The notes: generated by a model from the sequence alone, not told the origin. A stretch of DNA of 6,767 nucleotides from Paracoccaceae bacterium (GCA_007121115.1 SKMI01000033.1:1-6767), one strand, 5' to 3'. Positions 1 to 6,404 are shown, counted from the stretch's first letter. A program made the numbers and translations.

Positions 1-54
1 ACCGCCTGACGCCTGTAGTGCAGTTCCAGGTAGGCTGCGCGTACCCCGTTCAGC

Positions 55-1809
55 GTGGCCCGCTCGGCCGCATCGGCGCGGGCGGTGGCGGGGCAGGGCG
101 CGGCGCTGAACGTGGCGATGATCCTGGCCGAGCACGAAAGCGGCGAGATCCGGGCCAGCGTCGGCTCGGCGCGATACACCGACACGGCACGGCAGGGGTT
201 CGTGGACATGACCCGCGCGGTGCGCTCGCCGGGATCGACGCTGAAGCCGCTGGTCTATGGCCTCGCCTTCGCCGACGGGCGGCTGCACCCCGAGACGCTG
301 ATGCAGGACCGCCCGGCCAGCTTTGGCGGTTACGCGCCACGGAATTTCGATGGTCAGTTCCGCGGCCCGGTGACCGCGCGCGAGGCGTTGCAGTTGTCCC
401 TGAACCTGCCGGTGGTGGAACTGACCGAGGCGCTGGGTCCGGCGCGGCTGATGGCCGGGCTGCGCGCCGCGGGGGTGCGGCCCGAGGTGCCCGGCGAGGT
501 GCCGGGCCTGGCGGTGGCGCTGGGGGGCCTCGGGCTCAGCCTGCACGACCTGGTGAAGCTTTACGCCGCCATCGCGCGCGGGGGCGAGGCCGTGGCGCTG
601 TCCGAGGTGCCGTGGGGGCGGGCGCCGGGCGGCAGCGGGCACGTGACCGGCCCACATATGAGAACGGCAGTTGATCTCGTCTCCGGTCAAAAGCGGGATG
701 CAGCCGGGCGCGAGGCGCGCCGGAAGCGTGACGCCGCCGACGGGGCCGGTGCCCGCGTCCTGCGCACTGACGATGGTCCGGTCGTCGGGCCCGTGCGGAG
801 CGGCGGTCGCGACGGTGTCGAGGGCAGAGGTTTTCCAAGGGAAATCGCCGGAACCGTTCACCACGAGGCGCCACGCGGGGTGCGTGCCGATGATGCCGGT
901 GCAGCGGGACCGCATGCCGGGCTTGCCTCAGACAACCCGGGGCACATGGAGGCGCATGTGGCGCCGACCCAGTCTTCAGGGGCGGCAGGTGATGGGGTGT
1001 CCGGTGACGCGATGCCCGGTGACGCGATGCCTGTTGACGCTATGCCCGGTGGCGCGTTGGCCGGTGGCGCGTTGGCCGGTGGCGCGTTGGCCGGTGGCGC
1101 GTTGGCCGGTGGCGCGTTGGCCGCGGCATCGCATCCGAGGGCAGGCGCGGCCGGGGCGCAGGGGACGCGGCCGGGCGTGAGAACCGGGGTGTCCGCCGCG
1201 CGGGTCCTGCCGCCCGAGGCCGCCTGGCACCTGGGCACAATCCTTGCGCAGGCGCCCCGCCCGGGCTGGCTGCCCGAGGGGCCCTTGGCGTTCAAGACCG
1301 GCACCTCCTATGGCCACCGCGACGTGCTGGCGGTGGGGTTCGACGGGGTGCATGTGGGCGCGGTCTGGATGGGCCGGGCCGATGGTGCGCCGGTGCCGGG
1401 CATCTATGGCGTCGACCGCGCCGCACCGTTGCTGTTCGAGGCATTTGCCCGCGCCGCTCCGGCGCTGGCGCCACTGCCCGCGCCGCCAACGGGCGTGGTG
1501 CAGGTGCCGAATGCGCAACTCCCTGCCCCCCTGCGCGCCTTTGGCGGTGCGCGTGCGCAGGCCGAAGCGGCGGGGCCGGTGGTCCGCTTTCCACCCGACG
1601 GGGCGACGGTGACGCCGCTGGAGGGGCAGCTGCTGGTGCGGGTCGAGCGCGGCGTGGCGCCCTTCACCTGGCTTGCCGATGGGGTGCCGGTTCTGACCGC
1701 CAGTCCCGAGCGCGAGGCGCTGCTGGCGCTGCCGGGACCGGGGTTCGTTGCGCTGTCGGTGATCGACGCGCAGGGGCAGGCGGCGCGAGCGCGGATCGAG
1801 TTGCGCTGA
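55..1809 (+). CDS. pbpC: Penicillin-binding protein 1C, C-terminal part (transpeptidase + BiPBP_C), 5' end disrupted or frameshifted
   Basis: The frame encodes the penicillin-binding transpeptidase of a class A PBP of the PbpC type, which cross-links peptidoglycan in the periplasm. Visible motifs, numbered from the GTG at 55: RSPGSTLKP with active-site Ser61 and Lys64 (STLK), the GGYAPRNFD segment typical of PbpC near 90, SLN at 115-117, and KTGTSYGHRD with KTG at 414-416. Residues about 507-584 form the BiPBP_C domain that ends PbpC proteins. The N-terminal glycosyltransferase domain and membrane anchor are absent. In-frame stops at 7-9, 16-18 and 31-33 close this frame, and the GTG at 55 has no convincing ribosome binding site, so it is probably not a real start. 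The +3 frame is open across the left edge, so a frameshift near 1-54 is possible. About 190 extra residues (184-382) lie between SLN and KTG, where PbpC normally has a short linker. It is probably a damaged or diverged gene; function is uncertain. Family assignment is strong. Confidence 0.85.
   Translation: MARSAASARAVAGQGAALNVAMILAEHESGEIRASVGSARYTDTARQGFVDMTRAVRSPGSTLKPLVYGLAFADGRLHPETLMQDRPASFGGYAPRNFDGQFRGPVTAREALQLSLNLPVVELTEALGPARLMAGLRAAGVRPEVPGEVPGLAVALGGLGLSLHDLVKLYAAIARGGEAVALSEVPWGRAPGGSGHVTGPHMRTAVDLVSGQKRDAAGREARRKRDAADGAGARVLRTDDGPVVGPVRSGGRDGVEGRGFPREIAGTVHHEAPRGVRADDAGAAGPHAGLASDNPGHMEAHVAPTQSSGAAGDGVSGDAMPGDAMPVDAMPGGALAGGALAGGALAGGALAGGALAAASHPRAGAAGAQGTRPGVRTGVSAARVLPPEAAWHLGTILAQAPRPGWLPEGPLAFKTGTSYGHRDVLAVGFDGVHVGAVWMGRADGAPVPGIYGVDRAAPLLFEAFARAAPALAPLPAPPTGVVQVPNAQLPAPLRAFGGARAQAEAAGPVVRFPPDGATVTPLEGQLLVRVERGVAPFTWLADGVPVLTASPEREALLALPGPGFVALSVIDAQGQAARARIELR
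646..915 (-). other. Coding-like segment in reverse orientation inside pbpC (possible gene fragment)
   Basis: Within the extra block of pbpC, the plus-strand frame loses the high third-position GC of its flanks. A hand tally over about 90 codons gives roughly 84% GC at plus codon position 1, 60% at position 2 and 64% at position 3. That pattern fits coding on the minus strand in the codon-aligned frame. This minus frame is open from 927 down past the window's left edge. Over this segment it reads like an ordinary protein, with pieces such as GTHPAWRLVVNGSGDFPW, DDRTIVSAQDAGTGPVGG and LLTGDEINCRS. Beyond 640 the same frame is simply antisense to the conserved transpeptidase and looks like noise, so any real protein is a fragment of at most about 90 residues. 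I do not recognise the family. Plus frame 2 shares the same GC3 peak, but its translation is rich in Ser, Pro and Arg, as antisense frames usually are. Confidence 0.4.
988..1122 (+). repeat. 15-bp tandem repeat (minisatellite) inside pbpC
   Basis: Five perfect head-to-tail copies of GGTGGCGCGTTGGCC fill 1048-1122. They are preceded by three copies of a sister unit, GGTGACGCGATGCCC with small changes (1003-1047), and one degenerate unit (988-1002). The unit is five codons and in register with pbpC, giving peptide repeats GDAMP, GDAMP, VDAMP and then GGALA five times. Copy-number change by strand slippage would add or remove five residues without breaking the frame. The perfect identity of the last five copies, against the drift of the first ones, suggests recent expansion at the 3' side. 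Units are contiguous without spacers, so this is not a CRISPR array. Confidence 0.95.
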
Positions 1810-1842
1810 CGACTGACGCGGCGCTGCGGGGGACAGCCAAGA

Positions 1843-1880
1843 GCGCTGGGTCATGACCGGCGGGTAGGGGCCGCCAGCGC
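1843..1880 (+). terminator. Hairpin just downstream of pbpC (weak terminator candidate)
   Basis: GCGCTGG at 1843-1849 pairs perfectly with CCAGCGC at 1874-1880, starting 34 nt after the pbpC stop. No T-run follows on the plus strand, so intrinsic termination is doubtful. The stem may only protect the mRNA 3' end. Confidence 0.3.
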
Positions 1881-1891
1881 CGCAGGACCGC

Positions 1892-1925
1892 CGGGGACGA
1901 CGATCGAGAGCGCCCGGCGTCCCCG
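1892..1925. repeat. Inverted repeat, 8-bp arms
   Basis: CGGGGACG at 1892-1899 and CGTCCCCG at 1918-1925 form a perfect 8-bp stem with an 18-nt loop, directly after the 1843-1880 hairpin. There is no T-run on either side. Two GC-rich stems in series could form a composite 3' end for the pbpC transcript, but this is inference. Confidence 0.45.
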
Positions 1926-2032
1926 CCCGGTGCGGTCTGCAGCATCCGTTTCCCCAAGGTCCGACGCGCCGTTCCGAATGCCGCCCCTCGGAGACGAAGC
2001 GCACCGGTCGGGCGTCAGGGAAAGGGTGAGAA

Positions 2033-2173
2033 GGGGCTCCCGCCGCCTGTCACCGCCGCAGGTTCCCCGCGACGGCACAGGCGTTGGGCCCGGCGCCGCG
2101 CGCATGCGCGCGGCGCCGCCCGGCCCAACGGAATGACGGAGGCGCCAGCCGACGGAAGACGGGCGGGAGCCCC
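2033..2173. repeat. Outer inverted repeat, 12-bp perfect arms
   Basis: GGGGCTCCCGCC at 2033-2044 is the exact reverse complement of GGCGGGAGCCCC at 2162-2173. The arms bracket the much stronger palindrome at 2082-2130, giving a nested symmetric arrangement about 140 bp long. On the plus strand the right arm is followed by C then TTTT (2175-2178), so a transcript folding this way would end in a short U-run. An additional 6-bp stem (GCCTGT 2045-2050 with ACAGGC 2077-2082) could fill the left interval. Confidence 0.6.
2082..2130. repeat. Long near-perfect palindrome, 22-bp arms
   Basis: The left arm 2082-2103 and right arm 2106-2130 are complementary over 22 bp, with one 3-nt bulge (CCC, 2119-2121) and an AT centre. 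The inner 28 nt (2091-2118) form a perfect palindrome made almost wholly of G and C, and the outer 9 bp are CGTTGGGCC/GGCCCAACG. As RNA it would be extremely stable; as DNA it could extrude a cruciform. No T-run follows on either strand. Candidates are a REP/BIME-like dispersed repeat, a 3'-end stabiliser, or a bidirectional transcription barrier between convergent genes. Confidence 0.85.
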
Positions 2174-2479
2174 CTTTTCCGTTTCCAGCCTTCCGGGTCG
2201 CGCGTGCCGGGCAGGTGGCTCTACGGCGGGTGGTTTGTGGAGATGGGTATCGGCGCTGCCTGGGAAATGGCCGCGACGCGTTCCCCGCGGCAGTGGGCCA
2301 TGGAGGCCCGGGAGCAATTGTTGCATGACCCGGCTCAGGAGACGCGACGGCGGGCAGGCCTGTCGTCAGGGCAGGCGGGGGTTGCCCGGCCTTGTCGCCG
2401 GGGCGGGACGGCGATCGCGGTCGTGCGTTGTGCCGAGGTCCTGGACAAGGCGCGGCGCGGATCTGTGCGCCACGGCGTC

Positions 2480-2498
2480 ACCGCGCGGTTTGCGCGGT
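2480..2498. repeat. Short hairpin, 7-bp stem
   Basis: ACCGCGC (2480-2486) and GCGCGGT (2492-2498) pair perfectly around a GGTTT loop. It lies in the gene-free interval, with no T-run and no adjacent gene to assign it to. Confidence 0.4.
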
Positions 2499-2543
2499 CC
2501 TGCAGGGGGCGCTCGGCATTTCGCGCTCGGCGCTTCGATCGCA

Positions 2544-2571
2544 GCGGTCGGCGGGCGTGCCAGCCGACCGC
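2544..2571. repeat. Hairpin, 9-bp perfect stem
   Basis: GCGGTCGGC (2544-2552) and GCCGACCGC (2563-2571) form a perfect stem with a 10-nt loop. Together with the 2480-2498 hairpin and the 2674-2691 stem-loop it makes a run of three stems on the plus strand, which would be compatible with a structured RNA ending near 2710. No promoter for such an RNA is evident. Confidence 0.5.
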
Positions 2572-2673
2572 GCGGGACCTGGCGCGCTTCCCGATCACGT
2601 TGACGCAACGGCGGCGAGCCTCGCGGCGACTGGATGGACTGTATCCTTATCTGCGCAGAAGCGCGCCTGTCGG

Positions 2674-2710
2674 CTCGCTGCCTTCGGCGAGGGTATTTTG
2701 GGCAAGATGA
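2674..2710 (+). terminator. Stem-loop followed by GTATTTTGGGCAAGATGA (Rhodobacteraceae-type 3'-end motif)
   Basis: CTCGCTG (2674-2680) pairs with CGGCGAG (2685-2691), including one T-G wobble, around a CCTT loop. GGTATTTTGGGCAAGATGAAG follows at once. From memory, a short GC stem ending in a GAG-like triplet followed by TATTT and then an AAGATGAAG tail recurs at 3' ends of genes in Rhodobacteraceae genomes; I have not checked this by search. The orientation is for plus-strand transcription, yet the nearest plus gene (pbpC) ended about 865 nt upstream. The terminator role is therefore inferred from shape, and the transcript it serves is unknown. Confidence 0.55.
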
Positions 2711-2792
2711 AGTCAAGGCGCAGGGTGATGTCGGCTGGCGCAGGCGGATCGGGAACGGGTCCAGGCGCGCGGCATCGATGATCTTGCATCGC

Positions 2793-2810
2793 GGCGGGGG
2801 CTTGCCCGCC
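2793..2810 (-). terminator. Hairpin downstream of ptsP (terminator candidate)
   Basis: GGCGGG (2793-2798) and CCCGCC (2805-2810) pair around a 6-nt loop, 27 nt past the ptsP stop in its direction of transcription. There is no U-run after the stem on the minus strand, so it is at best a weak or Rho-assisted end of the lysC-ptsP transcript. Confidence 0.3.
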
Positions 2811-2836
2811 CTGCGGTTCGTGACCGGCTGCGCCGC

Positions 2837-5080
2837 TCAGTCGAGCGTCGCGGCGTAGTCCAAGAGCGCCGGGCGCACGCTTTCCAGACCCCGCGCCTGC
2901 GCCCGGGCGATCACCTCGGCGGCCTCGCCCAGATGCGCTCGGCGGAGCAGTGCCTTGACCGGCCCGACCGAGGCCGGGCGCATGGACAGCGTGCCGACCC
3001 CGATCGCGGCGATGGCCAGCGCATCGAGCGGCCGCCCCGCATCCTCGCCGCAGAACGACAGCGGCGTCCCGGCGGCGGCGCAGCGGTCCACGATCTGCTG
3101 CAGGAAGCCGATGAACCCGGTGCTCAGCGTGTCATACCGCCGCCGCACCAGCTCGTTCTCGCGGTCGGCGGCAAAGAAGAACTGCTTGAGGTCATTCCCG
3201 CCGATGGAGACGAAATCCACGCTTTCGAAGAACGCATCCGGCGCAAAGGCGAGGCTCGGGGTTTCCAGCATCACCCCTGCCTCGATCTGCTCGGGCAGGA
3301 TATGGCCCAGCCGCCGTTCGCGCTCGATCGCGTGCATCAGGATGGCGCGCGCCGCTTCGAATTCGCTGGCCTGCGCCACCAGCGGGAACATCACCGCAAG
3401 CGGTCGCCCCGCGGCGCCACGGATCAACGCCTGCAACTGCATCCGCAGCACGCCGGGGCGGTCCAGCCCCACCCGGATCGCACGCCAGCCCATGGCGGGG
3501 TTGGGCTCGTCGGGGCGGTTCATGTAGGGCGTGATCTTGTCCGATCCGATGTCCAGCGTCCGGAACGCCACCCGGTGGCCCCGGGCGGCATCCATCACGC
3601 GTCCGTAGAGCGCCGCCAGTTCCGACCGCCGGGGCACGGAGTTTCGGATCAGGAATTGCAGTTCCGTCCGGAACAGGCCGACCCCTTCCGCCCCTGACCC
3701 CGCCAGCGACGGAAGATCCGCCATCAGCCCGGCATTCATCATCAACCGGATGCGGGTGCCGCAGCGGGCTTCGGTCGGCAGGTCGCGCAGGCTGGCGTAG
3801 CGCTCCTGCGCCTGGGCCTGCATCGCCATCTTGTCGCGGAAGGCCCGCGCGATGCTTTCTTCAGGGCGCAGGTGGATCGCGCCTTCGGTGCCGTCGACCA
3901 TGATATGGTCGCCGTTCAGCGCTTCGGTGGTGATGCGCGGCACGTTGATCACCAGCGGGATCGCCAGCGCCCGCGCGACGATGGTCGCGTGGCTGCCCAC
4001 GGCACCCTCTTCCAGCACGATCCCGCGCAGCTTGCGTCCGTAATCCAGCAACTCGCCCGGCCCGATGTTGCGCGCGACCAGGATCGGCCGGTCGGGCATT
4101 TCCGCGCCGGTATCGTTGCCCTGCCCGGTCAGCAGCCGCAGCAGCCGGTTGGACAGGTCATCGAGATCGTGCAGCCGGTCGCGTAGATAAGCGTCAGGCA
4201 CGGTCTGCAGCCGCGCTCGGGCGGTGGATTGCTCCTTTTCCACCGCAGCCTCGGCCGACAGACCCAGCAGGATGTTCTCTTCCATCCGCTTCAGCCAGCC
4301 GCGCGAGCGCGCGAACATGCGATAGGTCTGCAGGACTTCCATATGCTCGCGGTCCGAGCTGGAGGCCATCTTCAGCAGATCGTCCACCGATATGCGCAGC
4401 TTCTCCATCGCCTCGCGCAGGCGGGCGATTTCGGCCTCGGAATCGTCGTTGACCAGCCGGGTGACGGCGACGCGGGGTTCGTGCAGCCAGACATGGCCCT
4501 CGGCCACGCCCTCCTGCGCGCTGACGCCCTGTAGCAGCGCCGGATGCTTGTGCAGCGGCGCCAGCGCCGCGCCTTCGCCGACAAAGGCGCCCAGTTCCGC
4601 CATTTCGGCGATGACCATGGCCACCACCTCCAGCGCGTAGACCTCATCTTCCGAGAACGCGCGCGGATCGCGGGACTGCACCACCAGCACGCCCAGCCGC
4701 TCGCCCAGCCGCTGGATCGGCACCCCCAGGAACGAGGTGAACACCTCCTCGCCGGTCTCGGGCATGAAGCGGAAGCCGCGCTCGGCGGGCGCATCGCGGG
4801 TGTTCACGGGGCGCGCGCTGCGGGCCACGCGACCGACCAGCCCCTCGCCCAGCTTCAGCCGCGTCTTGTGCACCGCTTCCGGATTCAGCCCCTCGGTGGC
4901 GCACAACTCCAGTGTCTGCGGGTCGCGGAACAGGTAGATGGAACAGACCTCGGTCTGCATGGACTGGGCGATGATCGTCGTGATCCGGTCCAGACGCTCC
5001 TGGCCCGCGCCCGCCTCGGCCAGCGCGTCGCGCAGGCTGCGCAAGAGCCTGCGGCTGTCGGATTCGGTGCGATGGGGCAT
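2837..5080 (-). CDS. ptsP: Phosphoenolpyruvate-protein phosphotransferase PtsP (enzyme I of the nitrogen PTS, with GAF domain)
   Basis: 747 residues, the usual length for enzyme I-Ntr. It takes phosphate from PEP and passes it to the HPr-like carrier NPr and on to EIIA-Ntr, a cytoplasmic regulatory cascade without sugar transport. Domains in order: GAF sensory domain about 25-165 (CSIYLF, ATEGLNPEAV, LGEGLVGRVA, FLGVPI); PEP-utiliser N-terminal region about 185-310; swivelling phosphohistidine domain about 330-405 with GSHATIVARALAIP, phosphoacceptor His364; PEP-binding TIM barrel about 440-730 with GVGLFRTELQFL (466-477), TLDIGSDK (508-515), MLETPSL (604-610), SIGGNDLKQF (625-634) and SFCGEDAGRP with catalytic Cys677. 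All key residues are present. The ATG at 5080 is supported by GGGAG just upstream and by the N-terminus matching the family. It lies 57 nt after lysC on the same strand, so co-transcription is likely. In glutamine-responsive systems the GAF domain senses nitrogen status; that is family knowledge, not shown here. Confidence 0.97.
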   Translation of the reverse strand: MPHRTESDSRRLLRSLRDALAEAGAGQERLDRITTIIAQSMQTEVCSIYLFRDPQTLELCATEGLNPEAVHKTRLKLGEGLVGRVARSARPVNTRDAPAERGFRFMPETGEEVFTSFLGVPIQRLGERLGVLVVQSRDPRAFSEDEVYALEVVAMVIAEMAELGAFVGEGAALAPLHKHPALLQGVSAQEGVAEGHVWLHEPRVAVTRLVNDDSEAEIARLREAMEKLRISVDDLLKMASSSDREHMEVLQTYRMFARSRGWLKRMEENILLGLSAEAAVEKEQSTARARLQTVPDAYLRDRLHDLDDLSNRLLRLLTGQGNDTGAEMPDRPILVARNIGPGELLDYGRKLRGIVLEEGAVGSHATIVARALAIPLVINVPRITTEALNGDHIMVDGTEGAIHLRPEESIARAFRDKMAMQAQAQERYASLRDLPTEARCGTRIRLMMNAGLMADLPSLAGSGAEGVGLFRTELQFLIRNSVPRRSELAALYGRVMDAARGHRVAFRTLDIGSDKITPYMNRPDEPNPAMGWRAIRVGLDRPGVLRMQLQALIRGAAGRPLAVMFPLVAQASEFEAARAILMHAIERERRLGHILPEQIEAGVMLETPSLAFAPDAFFESVDFVSIGGNDLKQFFFAADRENELVRRRYDTLSTGFIGFLQQIVDRCAAAGTPLSFCGEDAGRPLDALAIAAIGVGTLSMRPASVGPVKALLRRAHLGEAAEVIARAQARGLESVRPALLDYAATLD

Positions 5081-5084
5081 GGCT

Positions 5085-5089
5085 CTCCC
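5085..5089 (-). promoter_or_regulatory. Ribosome binding site of ptsP
   Basis: On the minus strand GGGAG lies 4 nt before the ATG at 5080, a good Shine-Dalgarno match, and supports this start within the lysC-ptsP transcript. Confidence 0.6.
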
Positions 5090-5137
5090 GGTTGCGTCCC
5101 CCGCGGGCCGCGGCGCAGGCGCGCCTCAGTCCGCCTG

Positions 5138-6397
5138 TCAGTCGATCTTGTCCAGTCCGAAAGCATCATGCAGTGCCTGCACCGCCAGTTCCATATACCT
5201 GCGGTCGATCAGCACGGAAATCTTTATCTCGGAGGTTGCAATCACCTTGATGTTCACGCCGTCAGCGGCGAGTGCTGCAAACATGCGCGCTGCGACACCT
5301 GCGTGGCTGCGCATCCCGATGCCCACCACCGAGACCTTGGAGACTTCGGTGTCCACCTCCAGCCGGTCGAACCGGATATCACCGCGCGCCTGCGCGTCCT
5401 CCAGCGCCTTGCGGGCGCGGCTGACCTGATCCGTGGGGCAGGAAAAGGTCATGTCGGTGACCTCGCGCGGGTCCCGCCCCTCGGCCTGTTCCGAGATATT
5501 CTGGACGATCATGTCCACGTTCACACCCGCCTCGGCCAGCGGGCCGAAGATGGCGGCGGCGATGCCGGGGCGGTCCTCGACCGTGACCAGCGTCAGCTTG
5601 GCTTCGTCGCGGCTGTGGGCGACGCCTGAAACGACCTTCGATTCCATGATCTCGTCCTCATCGCAAACCAGCGTGCCGGAATTCTCGGCGGTGTCCTCGA
5701 ACGAGGACAGCACCCGCAACCGCACCTTGTAGCGCATGGCCAGTTCCACCGACCGGGTCTGGAGCACCTTGGCGCCAAGGCTGGCCAGTTCCAGCATCTC
5801 TTCGAAGCTGATGCGGGTGAGCTTGCGGGCCTTGGCCGAAATCCGCGGGTCGGTGGTGTAGATGCCGTCCACATCGGTGTAGATGTCGCAGCGGATGGCG
5901 TCAAAGGCGGCGGCGAAGGCCACGGCGGTGGTGTCCGACCCGCCGCGCCCCAGCGTGGTGATGCGGCCTTCGGGGCTGAGGCCCTGAAATCCGGCGATCA
6001 CGGCCACGCGGAAGCCTTCGGCGAACTTGGCGTCAATGGCGGCGCGGTCGATTCCTTCGATCCGTGCGGCGCCATGGGCGCTGGTCGTATGGATCGGCAC
6101 CTGCCAGCCCTGCCAGGAACGCGCGGGCACGTCCATTTCCTGCAGCGTCAGCGCCATCAACCCGGCGGTAACGTTCTCGCCCGAACTCACCACGGCATCG
6201 TATTCGCGGGCGTCATAAAGCGGCGAGGTCTCGTTCACCCAGCCGACCAGTTCGTTGGTGCGCCCGGCCATGGCCGAGACGATGACGATCACGTCGTGAC
6301 CGCGCGCGACCTCGGCGCGGACCTTTTCGGCGGCGGCGTGGATGCGCCCCGGGTCTGCCACCGAGGTGCCGCCGAATTTCATCACCAGTATCGGCAT
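5138..6397 (-). CDS. lysC: Aspartate kinase LysC
   Basis: 419 residues, close to the usual length of monofunctional class II aspartate kinases. It phosphorylates L-aspartate with ATP to 4-phospho-L-aspartate in the cytoplasm, the first step toward lysine, diaminopimelate, threonine, methionine and isoleucine. The amino-acid kinase domain spans about 1-245: KFGGTSV (7-13, ATP/aspartate site), SSGENVTAGL (71-80), the GRITTLGRGGSDTTAVA loop (144-160) and YTDVDGIYTTDPR (173-185). Two C-terminal ACT domains follow: about 268-335 (TLVTVEDRPGIAAAIF, NVDMIVQN) and about 354-415 (VSVVGIGMRSHAGVAARMF, VIATSEIKISVL). These are the allosteric lysine/threonine feedback sites in the family; which amino acid inhibits this enzyme cannot be read from the sequence. 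The ATG at 6397 has GAGGG 7 nt upstream and begins with the conserved short leader before KFGGTSV. It is first gene of a probable lysC-ptsP operon and divergent from the hydroxypyruvate isomerase-like gene. No defects are visible. Confidence 0.98.
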   Translation of the reverse strand: MPILVMKFGGTSVADPGRIHAAAEKVRAEVARGHDVIVIVSAMAGRTNELVGWVNETSPLYDAREYDAVVSSGENVTAGLMALTLQEMDVPARSWQGWQVPIHTTSAHGAARIEGIDRAAIDAKFAEGFRVAVIAGFQGLSPEGRITTLGRGGSDTTAVAFAAAFDAIRCDIYTDVDGIYTTDPRISAKARKLTRISFEEMLELASLGAKVLQTRSVELAMRYKVRLRVLSSFEDTAENSGTLVCDEDEIMESKVVSGVAHSRDEAKLTLVTVEDRPGIAAAIFGPLAEAGVNVDMIVQNISEQAEGRDPREVTDMTFSCPTDQVSRARKALEDAQARGDIRFDRLEVDTEVSKVSVVGIGMRSHAGVAARMFAALAADGVNIKVIATSEIKISVLIDRRYMELAVQALHDAFGLDKID

Positions 6398-6404
6398 CGG
6401 CCCA

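Larger units (their letters stand above)
1810..2836. other. Long convergent intergenic region, no supported gene
   Basis: About 1 kb separates the stop of pbpC from the stop of ptsP, which run toward each other. Open frames exist on both strands, the longest about 208 codons on plus from 2084, but their translations are Arg/Pro/Ser-rich without recognisable motifs, and none has a convincing ribosome binding site. The stretch is instead dense in inverted repeats (1843-1880, 1892-1925, 2033-2173, 2082-2130, 2480-2498, 2544-2571, 2674-2691, 2793-2810), listed separately. I see no tRNA, rRNA or insertion-sequence ends. It may be decayed coding sequence, long 3' untranslated RNA, or hold an unrecognised small RNA. 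Confidence 0.6.

Noticed and set aside
18..674. 218-codon plus-strand frame overlapping pbpC
   Set aside because: Gly/Arg/Ala-rich with no motifs and out of frame with the clear transpeptidase. Only its first few codons may be a frameshifted pbpC remnant, which is noted as a finding.
988..1122. CRISPR-like repeat array
   Set aside because: The 15-bp units abut directly with no unique spacers and are in codon register with pbpC; this is a minisatellite.
604..1200. Insertion sequence or transposon in pbpC
   Set aside because: I found no terminal inverted repeats, no target-site duplication and no transposase-like sequence at the edges of the block.
976..2004. 342-codon minus-strand open frame over the 3' half of pbpC
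   Set aside because: It is codon-aligned antisense of conserved transpeptidase and BiPBP_C sequence. Stop codons are rare in this frame because TTA, CTA and TCA are rare in the sense gene.
2084..2710. 208-codon plus-strand frame in the gene-free interval
   Set aside because: It starts inside the palindrome at 2082-2130, is Arg/Ser-rich without motifs or a ribosome binding site, and competes with equally long frames on the other strand.
4544..5629. 361-codon plus-strand open frame across ptsP and lysC
   Set aside because: It is antisense to two well-conserved genes; its translation is rich in His, Gln and Arg, has no motif, and spans the gap between the two genes, as chance frames in GC-rich DNA do.
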